A stretch of 64,000 nucleotides of DNA, taken from NCBI GenBank assembly GCA_020350885.1, contig CP070727.1, positions 3,046,970 through 3,110,969 on the forward strand, read 5' to 3'. The translations under genes were made by a program, and so were the position numbers. The notes under the pieces are model-generated. The model saw only the letters and a program-made list of their open reading frames with translations, was not told where the DNA came from and searched no databases. Source of the stretch: a bacterium (GTDB lineage Bacteria > Krumholzibacteriota > Krumholzibacteriia > Krumholzibacteriales > Krumholzibacteriaceae). Below are positions 25,273-36,751 of this stretch, in pieces (position 1 is the first letter of the stretch; every line of letters starts with the position of its first letter).

Positions 25273-26040
25273 ATGTGTGATTCAACTATATATAAAACAA
25301 TCGGTTCGTCATGTAGCGAAACAACCGAGCCAATCCACTTCTTCATGATGAACTGTTTGCTGTATAGCAGAATGGAAAGCGGTTACCCCTCCAACGTCGA
25401 ATACTTCGATGAAGATGTAAACGTATATATAGCAAACCTTTTAACCTCCTATACCGACCCACAGCAGTATGGCATGTACTCGAAGTACCTCGTCCCGTAC
25501 GACACGAATCTCTTTGAAAGCATCCGCCTTACCGACAATCCGAGGGTGAAATATCTCTACTACAAGACAAACGCCGATTTTCTGCTGATGGCAACGGGTA
25601 TCTTTCACAATCCGCGAGGAAGACGCCCCAACTCCACACCACATCTGAATGTGCCCAGGAGGGCCTACATCGGCCGAGGCCAGGCATACTACAACCTCGC
25701 CCAATCGTACGCAACCGAAACACATCGAAGATCCACAGCGATCAGCGAGATACTGGGTAAGCTCTCACGAGGATTTGAGAAATATGTGGTGGTGCTCTCA
25801 CAGATGCGCGGGGAGTACCTAAACCTCTACAAACGGTTCACGGGAGGTGAGCTCTATCACCTCGAGAATTCGATTACTGCGTTGGAAGAGAAAGGCAAGT
25901 TGAGCGAGTTACACGACAGGTTCCTCGATGCCTACGCCGCATACCGTAAATTCCGGACGCAAAAACAGAAGAAACTACTCGAGAGGCTGGCTGCCGACAT
26001 CAGGAGGGTGGATCCGAACTTCAACTTCTCGATCGAGTGA
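25273..26040 (+). CDS. Conserved-looking protein of unknown function
   Basis: The open frame begins at 25171, but ATG 25273 (CAGGGA 7 nt upstream) gives a cleaner N-terminus and a 255-residue product. It has no signal peptide or membrane helix. The first half is rich in Tyr, Phe and Asn (EYFDEDVNVYIANLL, LVPYDTNLFESIRL). The second half (about 145-255) is strongly helical, with charged heptad-like stretches ending in RTQKQKKLLERLAADIRR. I do not recognise the family. The composition suggests a soluble, partly coiled-coil protein. It is convergent with the alpha/beta hydrolase gene, with 4 nt between the stops. Confidence 0.75.
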   Translation: MCDSTIYKTIGSSCSETTEPIHFFMMNCLLYSRMESGYPSNVEYFDEDVNVYIANLLTSYTDPQQYGMYSKYLVPYDTNLFESIRLTDNPRVKYLYYKTNADFLLMATGIFHNPRGRRPNSTPHLNVPRRAYIGRGQAYYNLAQSYATETHRRSTAISEILGKLSRGFEKYVVVLSQMRGEYLNLYKRFTGGELYHLENSITALEEKGKLSELHDRFLDAYAAYRKFRTQKQKKLLERLAADIRRVDPNFNFSIE

Positions 26041-26044
26041 GTGA

Positions 26045-26937
26045 TCAGATCTTCTTGATAAAGTCGCTGCACAGTGTAAAGACCTGCTCCGATTCATCAC
26101 CGTCTATGATTACATGCCGTCTGCTGTAGATTAGGTGGAAACGCGAACTTGTATTTGCGGCACGCTCCTTCAACAGGTAAAAACCCCGTGCTGATACGAC
26201 CGGATCATATGCCGATTGGACAACGAGAATCGGTTTTTGGATGGTTCGGATTTCCCGGCGCGTTTGCTCCATGAATTCGATTACCGTGTCCTCGCGGGGC
26301 GCCACGCGACTCACCAGAAACGGCAGAATTTTCCGCATGACCGTAAAGACGATGTACCGGCCCGTACGGACGGGAACGAGTGCCGGGGAAATAAGGACGG
26401 CGCCCCGGATCGGATAGTTTTCGAGGAGGTTGAGCGCAATAGTACCGCCGAAACTGAAACCGACGACATAGGTGTTCGATGTATAGGCGAGAACCGTATT
26501 GAGGGCAATGCTCGCCATCGATAGGCATGCACTCCAGCTCGTGCCACGCTTGAACCGCTCGTCACCCTTTCGATGATTGCCGTTTCTGAGTTTGTTCAGC
26601 ACTCCTCCGAGCACATAATCTTCGTTCGAACCCTGTGCGAGCGGCAGGCTCAGGGCGTAGACGGTAAAGCCCATCTTGAATAGATACTCTCCGAGAGGAC
26701 GCATTTCCCTCGGTGAGCCGCCTGCACCATGCAGAAGAAGGCAGCAGAGGGATTCCCGTTCCTGCATCAGGAGAAAGCTGTGATCATCGCGTGCAACGCC
26801 CCTCTGCCGCTCCGCAACGAGCCTGCTTTCGTGGAGGAACCGGAGGAGGTCATAACGGTATTCGAAATTTGCCGGATCCTCCTGCACCTTCTTGTGAAGT
26901 TCCCAGACGGTTTGACTGATCCTCTCGAGTGCGTTCT

Positions 26938-26941
<4 letters not shown>
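26045..26941 (-). CDS. Alpha/beta hydrolase
   Basis: The start is GTG 26941, which overlaps the stop of the upstream Fe-S gene (GTGA). The longer open frame to 27127 would overlap that gene widely and is not used. The 298-residue product has the oxyanion-side LLLHGAGGSPREM motif, a nucleophile elbow GFSFGG, a candidate acid in SAYDPVVS and a His in SRRHVI, the full order of a serine hydrolase. The N-terminal 70 residues are a helical extension. It resembles monoglyceride lipase or carboxylesterase types; the substrate is unknown. Cotranscribed with the QueG-like gene and guaB. Confidence 0.85.
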
Positions 26942-29246
<2,305 letters not shown>

Positions 29247-29350
29247 TTAAGTGATAGCAACATACCGTCTGCAAAGGGGGTTGTCAAGATTCATTAGGGT
29301 ATCTGATCGATGGCTTTCTCGATATCAGTACTCGCTTTCACCGAAAGAGG

Positions 29351-30178
29351 TTACCTGTTTCCGTCGGCACGATCCCGGAAAAAATCCCTCAGGGGGCGGA
29401 GGGTCATACGTCGCCGATGATACGTGGCAACCTCACTGATCCGAAGCGATTCGAGGAGCTTCACAGCGTAATCGTAATCCCGCCCCACGTCATGAGGATC
29501 GTGAGCGTCCGAGCCTATCGTGACCGGCACACCTTCCGCCCGGCAGGCCGAAAGAAATGCTTTTTCTGGATATACACCGCCTACCCCCCGCCTCACTCCG
29601 GCGGTGTTGACCTCTATTGCCATCCCGGCCTGCTTGAGGAGACCGGCAATATCGCGATATACCGATGTCATCGACCGATCGGGAATAAAGCCCTCCCTGC
29701 GGATGGCATCCGGGTGGGCGAGTATATCGAAGAGCCCGCTCCGTATCATCAGCTTCACCAGCTCGAAGTATGCCGGATATGCCTCGTTTGGATCCTCTAG
29801 CTCATACCTGCCGCGCCCCGCCTTGCTCGTGAAGTGCCAGTCACCAAGGAAGTGGATAGCACCGAACACATAATCAAACGGGTAGGCATCGAGCAGGCTC
29901 CCTATCACACGTTCCAATCCCTCGAAATAATCCGCCTCGATACCGAGTTTGATGACGATCCTCTCGCGGTACCTGCCTCGAAGCTCTTCGACAAGCTCCA
30001 CATAGCGCGGTAGGTCCTCCTCCGGCATGGCATGATAGGGATCAGGGTTCTTGATCTTCGGAAGGTGTGCACTGAATCCTATCTCCTTGAAACCTCTCTC
30101 GATCGCAAAGGAGACATACTCCTCGAGCGATCCCCGTCCATGCCCGCAGAAGTTACCATGTAAGTGGTAATCGATCAT
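29351..30178 (-). CDS. PHP-domain phosphatase, HisJ (histidinol-phosphatase) type
   Basis: The PHP fold begins DYHLHGNFCGHG, the first metal-binding motif, and has further ligands in EIGFSAHLP, LGIEADYF, GAIHFLGDW, LAHPDAI and IGSDAHDP. Length (275 from ATG 30178) and order fit HisJ enzymes of the histidine pathway, but no his genes are near, and PHP phosphatases of other substrates look alike. The open frame extends to a TTG at 30208; ATG is preferred because GGGAGAG lies about 12 nt upstream. It stands alone. Confidence 0.85.
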   Translation of the reverse strand: MIDYHLHGNFCGHGRGSLEEYVSFAIERGFKEIGFSAHLPKIKNPDPYHAMPEEDLPRYVELVEELRGRYRERIVIKLGIEADYFEGLERVIGSLLDAYPFDYVFGAIHFLGDWHFTSKAGRGRYELEDPNEAYPAYFELVKLMIRSGLFDILAHPDAIRREGFIPDRSMTSVYRDIAGLLKQAGMAIEVNTAGVRRGVGGVYPEKAFLSACRAEGVPVTIGSDAHDPHDVGRDYDYAVKLLESLRISEVATYHRRRMTLRPLRDFFRDRADGNR

Positions 30179-30641
30179 TGATGATACCCGCTCTCCCGTT
30201 TGTTCCAAACGGTATCGATACGACCTACGCTAATCTCACACACTACAAGTTTCCTCCATTACCACCCGCCAATCAACTCGACATTGAAAAACGGTAATTA
30301 GATTCTAACATAACCAATGCCTACGCTATCGGCAACCGCCTTGTCCGCGGAGGGAGCTGCTACAGTCCCTCGTTTCTCCATAGGATACCTGATGTCGTTC
30401 TTAAAGATAAAAAATAAGGGATATTCCCTATAGTAATATAAACCTGAAAAAGATAGTTTTACTTCCTAACATTGTCCCGGTGGTGATGGGATCAACAATA
30501 CTTTTCATGACGCATGCTCTCCCGTCCGGGCGGGAGGGTCTCCACCGGGATATTTTTATATCAACTATTTTTTAAGTAACACGGTACCAGACTGATGGCG
30601 GTTCGAGAAGAGAGGAGATAATGCCAGAGACCGAGCCGCCG
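30179..30641. other. Intergenic region without recognised gene
   Basis: This 463-base AT-rich gap lies between hypE (ends at 30642) and the PHP gene, both minus. It contains hairpins GAGGGA/TCCCTC (30350-30371), AGGGA/TCCCT (30417-30429) and CTCCCG/CGGGAG (30519-30536). None has a convincing T tract on the needed strand. The left part likely holds the PHP gene promoter. A small RNA cannot be excluded. Confidence 0.4.
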
Positions 30642-31658
30642 TCAACAGATACGCGGCAGAAGGTCACCGTACGGTATATCAACAACCCTTTCCCCCCCCA
30701 ACGGTGTCTCCAGTATCACGTGCCCGGCCGGGGCCTGAGCGATCTCGCCGATGATCGTGGCCTCCCTGCCGAGGGGATGCCCTTGCATGAGCTCGAGCGC
30801 CGCAGCCGCCTCCTCATCACTCACGACGGCAACCAGCTTTCCCTCGTTCGCAATATGCAGGGGATCGTACCCCATGAGCTCGCACCCTTTTCTGACCGCC
30901 TCCGAGACCGGTATCGCCTCCTCACGGATCCTGATGCAGACCCCCGAATCCAGAGCGATTTCGTTCAATACGGCGGCTAGGCCGCCGCGAGTTGCATCAC
31001 GCATCGCCCTGACACCACGTACCCGTTCCAGGAGGGGAACCGTCAGCTTCGAAAGTGGCGCGGTATCACTTTGAAGCGTACTTCCGAAGTCGATCCCCTC
31101 CCTCCTGCTGAGAATGGCGAGGCCGTGCTCCCCGATCGATCCGTTCACAAGCACCTTGTCCGTCGGCCGGGCGTTCGAGGAGGCGAGATCGACACCGTTA
31201 GGAACCAGACCGATCCCCGTAGTGGTGATGAAGATACCATCCGCCTTGCCGTGCTCGACAACCTTGGTATCACCCGTTATAACCGTCACACCGGCTTCGC
31301 GTGCGGCTTCGGCCACCGATTCGACGATCCGCTCGAACCGCTCCAGCTCGAGCCCTTCCTCGATTATCATAGAGAGTGAGATACAGTGCGGTGTGGCACC
31401 CGAGACGGCAAGATCGTTGACCGTCCCGAAGACGGCCAGGTGCCCGATGTCGCCGCCGGGAAAGAAGAGCGGACTGACAACGAAGGAATCGGTCGTGAAA
31501 GCGATCCGGCTGCTCTCGAGAGTAACGAGGGCACTGTCCTGTAGGGAACCCGGCTGCTGTCCCCCCAACCGTCCGACGATCTTCGATATCAGTTCCCGCA
31601 TCAGGATACCCCCACCACCATGCGCAAGGAGAATACGGTCACCAGCCTTGCCTTCCAT
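30642..31658 (-). CDS. hypE: Hydrogenase maturation protein HypE
   Basis: HypE dehydrates the carbamoyl group delivered by HypF on its C-terminal Cys, making the cyanide ligand of [NiFe]-hydrogenase iron. The 338-residue protein has the N-terminal LLAHGGGGILMRELI motif, FTTDSFVVSPLFFPGGDIG and ITGDTKVVEHG, all diagnostic. It ends in PRIC, the exact tail whose Cys carries the thiocyanate. ATG 31658 after AAGGGG is preferred to TTG 31667. It lies 57 nt after hypF. No other hyp or hydrogenase gene is in the window. Confidence 0.96.
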   Translation of the reverse strand: MEGKAGDRILLAHGGGGILMRELISKIVGRLGGQQPGSLQDSALVTLESSRIAFTTDSFVVSPLFFPGGDIGHLAVFGTVNDLAVSGATPHCISLSMIIEEGLELERFERIVESVAEAAREAGVTVITGDTKVVEHGKADGIFITTTGIGLVPNGVDLASSNARPTDKVLVNGSIGEHGLAILSRREGIDFGSTLQSDTAPLSKLTVPLLERVRGVRAMRDATRGGLAAVLNEIALDSGVCIRIREEAIPVSEAVRKGCELMGYDPLHIANEGKLVAVVSDEEAAAALELMQGHPLGREATIIGEIAQAPAGHVILETPLGGERVVDIPYGDLLPRIC

Positions 31659-31715
31659 CGCAATCAACGCCCCTTTCTTACCTGTTCACAGATCTCTCAA
31701 TGTGTTTCATTCGTT

Positions 31716-34055
31716 TCATATCAAGCCTTTTTCGATCCTCGCCGCACCGATCTGAACCTGCCCGAGCGAAAGACCGCCGTCATTCGGCGGCATCAGTCGG
31801 TGCTGGTACCATCGACAATCCTCCTGCCTCGCGTTGCCAACGAGGCGCTCGAGGAGAAACCGATTCTGGAACACCCCTCCAGAGAGCACGATCTCCCCGC
31901 ACGCTTCCCGGCGTGCGAGCTTGCCTGCAAGCTCCACTATAAGGCATGCAACGGTGTTGTGAAACGCCGAGGCGATCTCCGAGGCCGACACCCCCGCCCC
32001 GAGATCTTGAAGGATCGCCTCGAAGACGGGTGCCGGCTCGATCACGACGACATCCCCCTCCTCCATTCCGAATACGTAACAACGTTCGGTTGGTCCATGC
32101 CGCACGGCGAGCTCCTCGAGTGCCACCGCCGCCTCCGCTTCGTAGCTCACCCGATGACCGCATCCGAGCACGAACGCCACCGCATCGAAGAGCCGACCGA
32201 TGCTGGAGGTGAGCGGAGCATTGATGCCGCGTTGCGCAAGTGCCAGCACCTCGGCAGCCGGAAGACCTTCGAACATCGATGCCGCCCGCTCGCACCTGTC
32301 CAGGAGGAGATCGCCATGGAGGTTCCACAGGTGCATGAGGGCCATCCGCCACGGCTCGCGGATCGCCGCCTCCCCCCCGGGAAGCGGGAGGTACTTGATG
32401 TGTGCGAGACGCCGGAAATCGGCGTATCGCGCCAGGAGAATCTCACCGCCCCAGAGCCTCCCGTCACTCCCGAATCCTGTACCGTCGAATGTGACACCGA
32501 TCACCGGCTCATCGAGTCCGTACTCCGCCATGACACTGACCGCATGGGCATGGTGATGCTGGACGGCAACGGTGACGGGACAGGCAAGCTCGGCGGCGAG
32601 GCGGGAGGTGAAGTAGTCGGGGTGTAGGTCATTGATACAAACCTCCGGTTCGATCGCCAGCAATCGCTTGAAATCATCAAGCTCCCGCCGGTAGTTTGCC
32701 TGGCTCCTGTAGTCACCGAGATCGCCGAGGTGCGGTGAGAGAAATGCTTTCCCCTCAGAACCCAGTGCGAAGGTCCCCTTCTCCTGACCACCGAGGGCCA
32801 GAAGGGGCGCATCACCGCAACGGTACAGGGTGACCGGCTCCGGCACGAAGCCCCGCGCCCGGCGGATGGGAACCACCTCGCCGGCGGGGACAAAATAGAT
32901 CGAATCGTCACACTTGTGTGAGATCCTTCTATTATGAACGAGGGCAGCATCGGCGATGCGCCCCAGAATACCGGTAAGCTCGGTTTCATCGGATATAAGC
33001 GGCTCGTCGGTGAAGTTGGCCGATGTCATCACGAGCACTTCGAAACCCTCCATGAGCATGTGATGGATCGGCGTATAGGGAAGAAAAACACCGATATAGG
33101 CGTTTCGCGGTGCAACCGCAACGGGCAGACGGGGCTCCGTCGCACCCGTTCGTCCGGCACGGCGGAGCAGCACGATCGGGGATTCGGGTGAGAGGAGCAG
33201 GCGCCGTTCGGATTCATCCACACGACAGTAGCGTTCGATCGCATCGAGGTCACGAAACATCACTGCAAACGGCTTCGCAGGACGCCCTTTACGCCTGCGC
33301 AGACGCTCGACGACTTCTGTCTCCGTCGCGAGACAGGCAAGATGGTACCCTCCGAGCCCCTTTACCGCCACGATTGCGCCGTCTTCGATCATGCGCCTGG
33401 CCTCGCTGAGCGGTTCACCGGGTATCCCTTCGCCACGCGCATCGAGGAGTATGAGGCGTGGACCGCAGTCGGGACACGAAATCGGCTCTGCATGGAAACG
33501 TCGATCGGCCGGATCCAAGTACTGCGCGCGACAGAACGGATCCATCTCGAACTCCCGCATGGTCGTCAGTGGCCGGTCATACGGCAATCCCTCGATGAGG
33601 GTGAACCGCGGGCCGCAGTTCGTACAGTTAATGAATGGATAGCGATACCGCTTGTCATCCGGATCGCGCAGCTCGAGCAGGCAATCAGCACAAACTGCCG
33701 TATCGACCGGGTAGAGTGCCTCCCCGTGCCCCGGCTCCTCACTCGACTCGACCGTGAAGCCGTCTGTACCGGATGTGGCGAGTTCGGCGGCATCGACACT
33801 ATCGATGCGCGCCAGTGGAGGCAGCTTCGTTGCGAGGTTTTCACCGAATCGCTCGATCGATGCGATCGATCCCTCGAGCTCGATCACCACACCCCGGCGC
33901 GTATTCCTTACGAATCCCGCAAGTTCCATCTCTCGAGCCAGCCGATAGATGGCCGGGCGAAATCCAACACCCTGCACCCTCCCCCGTACGGTAAGCCTGA
34001 TCCGGGCGGGATCGTTTCGAATCGCCAGATCCGTTATGCCTTTTTTCCAGTCCAT
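31716..34055 (-). CDS. hypF: Carbamoyltransferase HypF
   Basis: HypF uses carbamoyl phosphate and ATP to carbamoylate HypE. All modules are present in order: acylphosphatase domain with GRVQGVGFRP (about 16-30), two Cys4 zinc fingers (CADCLLEL, CTNCGPRF, then CRAQYL and CPDCGPRL), a YrdC-like domain with KGLGGYHLAC, and a C-terminal Kae1-like domain with VAVQHHHAHAVS and GVTFDGTGFGSDG. Start at ATG 34055 (780 residues) because the open frame to 34151 adds an atypical N-terminus. Cotranscribed with hypE. Confidence 0.96.
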   Translation of the reverse strand: MDWKKGITDLAIRNDPARIRLTVRGRVQGVGFRPAIYRLAREMELAGFVRNTRRGVVIELEGSIASIERFGENLATKLPPLARIDSVDAAELATSGTDGFTVESSEEPGHGEALYPVDTAVCADCLLELRDPDDKRYRYPFINCTNCGPRFTLIEGLPYDRPLTTMREFEMDPFCRAQYLDPADRRFHAEPISCPDCGPRLILLDARGEGIPGEPLSEARRMIEDGAIVAVKGLGGYHLACLATETEVVERLRRRKGRPAKPFAVMFRDLDAIERYCRVDESERRLLLSPESPIVLLRRAGRTGATEPRLPVAVAPRNAYIGVFLPYTPIHHMLMEGFEVLVMTSANFTDEPLISDETELTGILGRIADAALVHNRRISHKCDDSIYFVPAGEVVPIRRARGFVPEPVTLYRCGDAPLLALGGQEKGTFALGSEGKAFLSPHLGDLGDYRSQANYRRELDDFKRLLAIEPEVCINDLHPDYFTSRLAAELACPVTVAVQHHHAHAVSVMAEYGLDEPVIGVTFDGTGFGSDGRLWGGEILLARYADFRRLAHIKYLPLPGGEAAIREPWRMALMHLWNLHGDLLLDRCERAASMFEGLPAAEVLALAQRGINAPLTSSIGRLFDAVAFVLGCGHRVSYEAEAAVALEELAVRHGPTERCYVFGMEEGDVVVIEPAPVFEAILQDLGAGVSASEIASAFHNTVACLIVELAGKLARREACGEIVLSGGVFQNRFLLERLVGNARQEDCRWYQHRLMPPNDGGLSLGQVQIGAARIEKGLI

Positions 34056-34202
34056 CGTACACCGGCACCATTCCATAAGGAAAAACGTTCTAAGAATACG
34101 GTCGGAGCCGTCCGTTTGCCAGTAAAAACAGCCGCTCCTTTTCACTTGCATGTATTCACCCGGTCAAAATACACTCGTGCCGGGAAACGAGGGGGAAACA
34201 CA

Positions 34203-34853
34203 ATGGACTACCTGTATACATATCTGATACGTCTGCTCGTTGCGCTCGCCATCGGAGGTGCGATCGGGCTCGAGCGGGAGTTCAAGGGAAAACCAGCAGG
34301 CATCAGGACCAACATGCTGATGTGTATCGGCTCGTGCCTCATCATGATCATCTCGATCGAAATAGCGCGGACAAACGGTGGGACGGCGGATCCGGGACGG
34401 ATCGCCGCAGGGGTCGTCACCGGTGTCGGCTTCCTCGGCGCCGGCACAATCATACGCTCACGATTTCATGTAACGGGGCTAACGACAGCAGCAACAATCT
34501 GGGTGCTTTCTGCTCTCGGCCTCGCCATCGGCGCAGGCTACATCCTGCTTTCAGTTATCGGCGCGGCCCTGATCACCGTAACACTTATCCCCATGGACTT
34601 GATCGAAGCGGCACTCACCAGGAGAAAGGCGACTCACATCATTCAGGTGTTGTTTGAACACAGGGAAGGGATGATCGGAACCATCCTCGAGCTATTTAAG
34701 AAGATGGAGATCATCAGCGAGGCCCTCGATGTCAACCGGTCGGGCGAGCAGTGGAGTGCAACGTTCGCCTACATTGCCCCACAGGCAAAGCATCACCAGA
34801 TTGTCGATTCCCTCGCCGGCCTCGAGGGAATCGAGGGGGTAAAGGAACTCTGA
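34203..34853 (+). CDS. MgtC/SapB family membrane protein
   Basis: The 216-residue protein has four to five membrane helices with the family signature AIGGAIGLEREFKGKPAGIRTNMLMCIGSCLIM and later GRIAAGVVTGVGFLGAGTII (quoted in part; both conserved blocks at about 15-110). A C-terminal soluble ACT-like domain follows (about 145-216). MgtC proteins affect Mg2+ homeostasis and ATP synthase activity in some pathogens; the general role is not settled. The open frame extends far upstream through hypF in antisense, but ATG 34203 with GAGGGGG 7 nt upstream is the real start. Coupled to the next gene through TGATG. Confidence 0.9.
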   Translation: MDYLYTYLIRLLVALAIGGAIGLEREFKGKPAGIRTNMLMCIGSCLIMIISIEIARTNGGTADPGRIAAGVVTGVGFLGAGTIIRSRFHVTGLTTAATIWVLSALGLAIGAGYILLSVIGAALITVTLIPMDLIEAALTRRKATHIIQVLFEHREGMIGTILELFKKMEIISEALDVNRSGEQWSATFAYIAPQAKHHQIVDSLAGLEGIEGVKEL

Positions 34854-35212
34854 TGTCCGGAGAGAGCCGACGGATCGATGCGTACGACTTCGGGACTATC
34901 ACGATCGGTGGGAGGATCTTTCGAAACGACGTCATCATCTACCCCGATCGTATAACCGACTGGTGGCGTAAACAAGGGCACTTGGTACAGGTGGAGGATC
35001 TCACAGAGATCCTGGCGGCCAAGCCGGACGTGCTGTTGATCGGGACGGGGTATTACGGCTCGATGCGAATCTCGAATGAGGCGGGACGTATCTGTTCGGA
35101 GAAAGAGGTCAAGCTCATCGCACGGCCCACACCGGACGCATGGAAACTCCACAATAAACTCACCGACGACGACGGCACGACGGTTTTAACCGCCCTGCAC
35201 CTCACCTGCTGA
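34853..35212 (+). CDS. Mth938-like domain protein (DUF498 family)
   Basis: This 119-residue protein has the short alpha/beta domain of the Mth938/NDUFAF3 family: IDAYDFGTITIGGRIFRNDVIIYPDRI, then PDVLLIGTGYYGSM and a final TVLTALHLTC (positions about 8-115). Homologous proteins are widespread, and the human member helps assemble respiratory complex I; the bacterial function is not established. The ATG overlaps the mgtC stop by one base, so it is translated with mgtC. Confidence 0.85.
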   Translation: MSGESRRIDAYDFGTITIGGRIFRNDVIIYPDRITDWWRKQGHLVQVEDLTEILAAKPDVLLIGTGYYGSMRISNEAGRICSEKEVKLIARPTPDAWKLHNKLTDDDGTTVLTALHLTC

Positions 35213-35266
35213 GAATCATCTCTACTGTCATGGAATAAATCGGCGAAGCGGTTCCCGGAGGCGCTC

Positions 35267-36727
35267 CTACCACACCCCGGAGGCGAGGTATTCGTTTATT
35301 GCGACTGCCGCCTTTCTCCCCTGTCCCATCGCCAGGATCACGGTGGCGGCACCAAGGACGATATCACCACCGGCGAAGACCCCCTTCTTGCTCGTCTTGA
35401 GGGTTTCGGAATCCGTCACGATGTTACCCCATTTGTTGGTGGCGATATCGGGCGTGGTGTTCGGCACGAGCGGATTCGAGGCGTTCCCGATGGCAACGAT
35501 ACAGGTATCGACATCGATCATGAATTCACTGTTCTTTATGGGTACGGGTCTGCGCCTGCCCGAATCATCCGGCTCGCCAAGCTCCATCTTGATGCACTCG
35601 ATAGCCTTGACCCAGCCGTTCTCGTCACCGATGATCCGCACGGGATTTTGGAGCAGGTGCAGCTGGACACCCTCCTCCACGGCGTGCTCGACCTCCTCGA
35701 CACGTGCAGGCATCTCCGCACGGGACCGGCGGTAGACGAGGTAGACATTCTCGGCACCGAGGCGGAGCGCTGTCCGTGCCGAATCCATCGCCACATTGCC
35801 CCCGCCGAACACTGCGACGTTTTTCGTGCGTGCGATCGGGGTATCGGTCTCGGGAAAGGAGTATGCCTGCATGAGATTGGCTCGGGTGAGATACTCGTTC
35901 GCAGAGTAGACACCGTTCAGATTCTCGCCGGGGATGTGCATGAAGAGCGGAAGCCCGGCGCCGGTACCGACGAAAACGGCATCGAATCCTTCCTCGAAGA
36001 GCTCATCGATCGTGTAGACTTTCCCGATCACCATATTGGTCTTGAGCTCGACGCCCATCTTCTCGAGGTTCTCGACCTCCCGCATCACGATCTGCTTGGG
36101 AAGCCGGAACTCGGGGATACCATAAATGAGAACGCCCCCAGGCTTGTGCAATGCCTCGAAGATCGTCACCTCATGCCCCTCCCGGCGCACATCGGCTGCC
36201 ACCGTGAGACCCGCCGGTCCCGAGCCGACGATCGCCACCCGTTTTTCGGTAGGTGACTTCACTTCGGGCATCTCAGTCTCACCCTGCGCCATCTCCCAGT
36301 CCGCCGCAAAGCGCTCCAGCTTGCCGATCTGGACGGCCTTGGCAACGTCCTTAAGGCTCTTGCCTACCACACACGTCATCTGGCACTGCTCTTCCTGCGG
36401 ACAGACACGGCCGCATACGGCAGGCAGAATATTGGTCAGTTTTATCGTATTGATCGACGCCCGGTAATTCCCATCGAGTATCGACTGTATAAATCCGGGG
36501 ATATCGATCTCGACGGGGCAGCCCTTCACACACGGTGCTTTCTTACACTGCAGGCACCGCATTGCCTCTGTCCTGGCCAATTCCTCGTCGTAGCCGTAGG
36601 GGACCTCGTCCACATTGTGAATCCGTTCCCGGGGATCCTGTTCCGGCATCACCTGCGAGGGGATCTTGAGTCTTTCCTTCGGTGTCAGCTTTTTCTCTTC
36701 CATACGACACGCGGAAATCTCCGCCAC
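35267..36727 (-). CDS. nfnB: NADH-dependent ferredoxin:NADP+ oxidoreductase large subunit (NfnB/GltD-like)
   Basis: The 486-residue flavoprotein has an N-terminal Fe-S domain with CLQCKKAPCVKGCP and CGRVCPQEEQC (about 58-120), then two Rossmann domains: GSGPAGLTVAAD for FAD and GGGNVAMDSARTALRLGA for NADPH. It resembles the glutamate synthase small subunit, but the neighbour decides: nfnA starts 24 nt upstream, which is the NfnAB arrangement. NfnAB couples NADPH formation to oxidation of NADH and reduced ferredoxin by flavin-based bifurcation, characteristic of anaerobes. GTG 36727 has AGGAGG very close; ATG 36703 is an alternative start. Confidence 0.92.
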   Translation of the reverse strand: MAEISACRMEEKKLTPKERLKIPSQVMPEQDPRERIHNVDEVPYGYDEELARTEAMRCLQCKKAPCVKGCPVEIDIPGFIQSILDGNYRASINTIKLTNILPAVCGRVCPQEEQCQMTCVVGKSLKDVAKAVQIGKLERFAADWEMAQGETEMPEVKSPTEKRVAIVGSGPAGLTVAADVRREGHEVTIFEALHKPGGVLIYGIPEFRLPKQIVMREVENLEKMGVELKTNMVIGKVYTIDELFEEGFDAVFVGTGAGLPLFMHIPGENLNGVYSANEYLTRANLMQAYSFPETDTPIARTKNVAVFGGGNVAMDSARTALRLGAENVYLVYRRSRAEMPARVEEVEHAVEEGVQLHLLQNPVRIIGDENGWVKAIECIKMELGEPDDSGRRRPVPIKNSEFMIDVDTCIVAIGNASNPLVPNTTPDIATNKWGNIVTDSETLKTSKKGVFAGGDIVLGAATVILAMGQGRKAAVAINEYLASGVW

Positions 36728-36751
36728 TTCCTCCTTACCAGGGTTCCCGTA

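Noticed and set aside
30621..30980. Plus-strand ORF of 119 codons with a good ribosome binding site (AGAGGAGATA before ATG)
   Set aside because: It is antisense to the complete, well-conserved hypE gene and has no family features. The binding site is probably chance.
33342..34202. Upstream extension of the mgtC reading frame
   Set aside because: It runs antisense through hypF. The MgtC family N-terminus and a strong ribosome binding site mark 34203 as the start.
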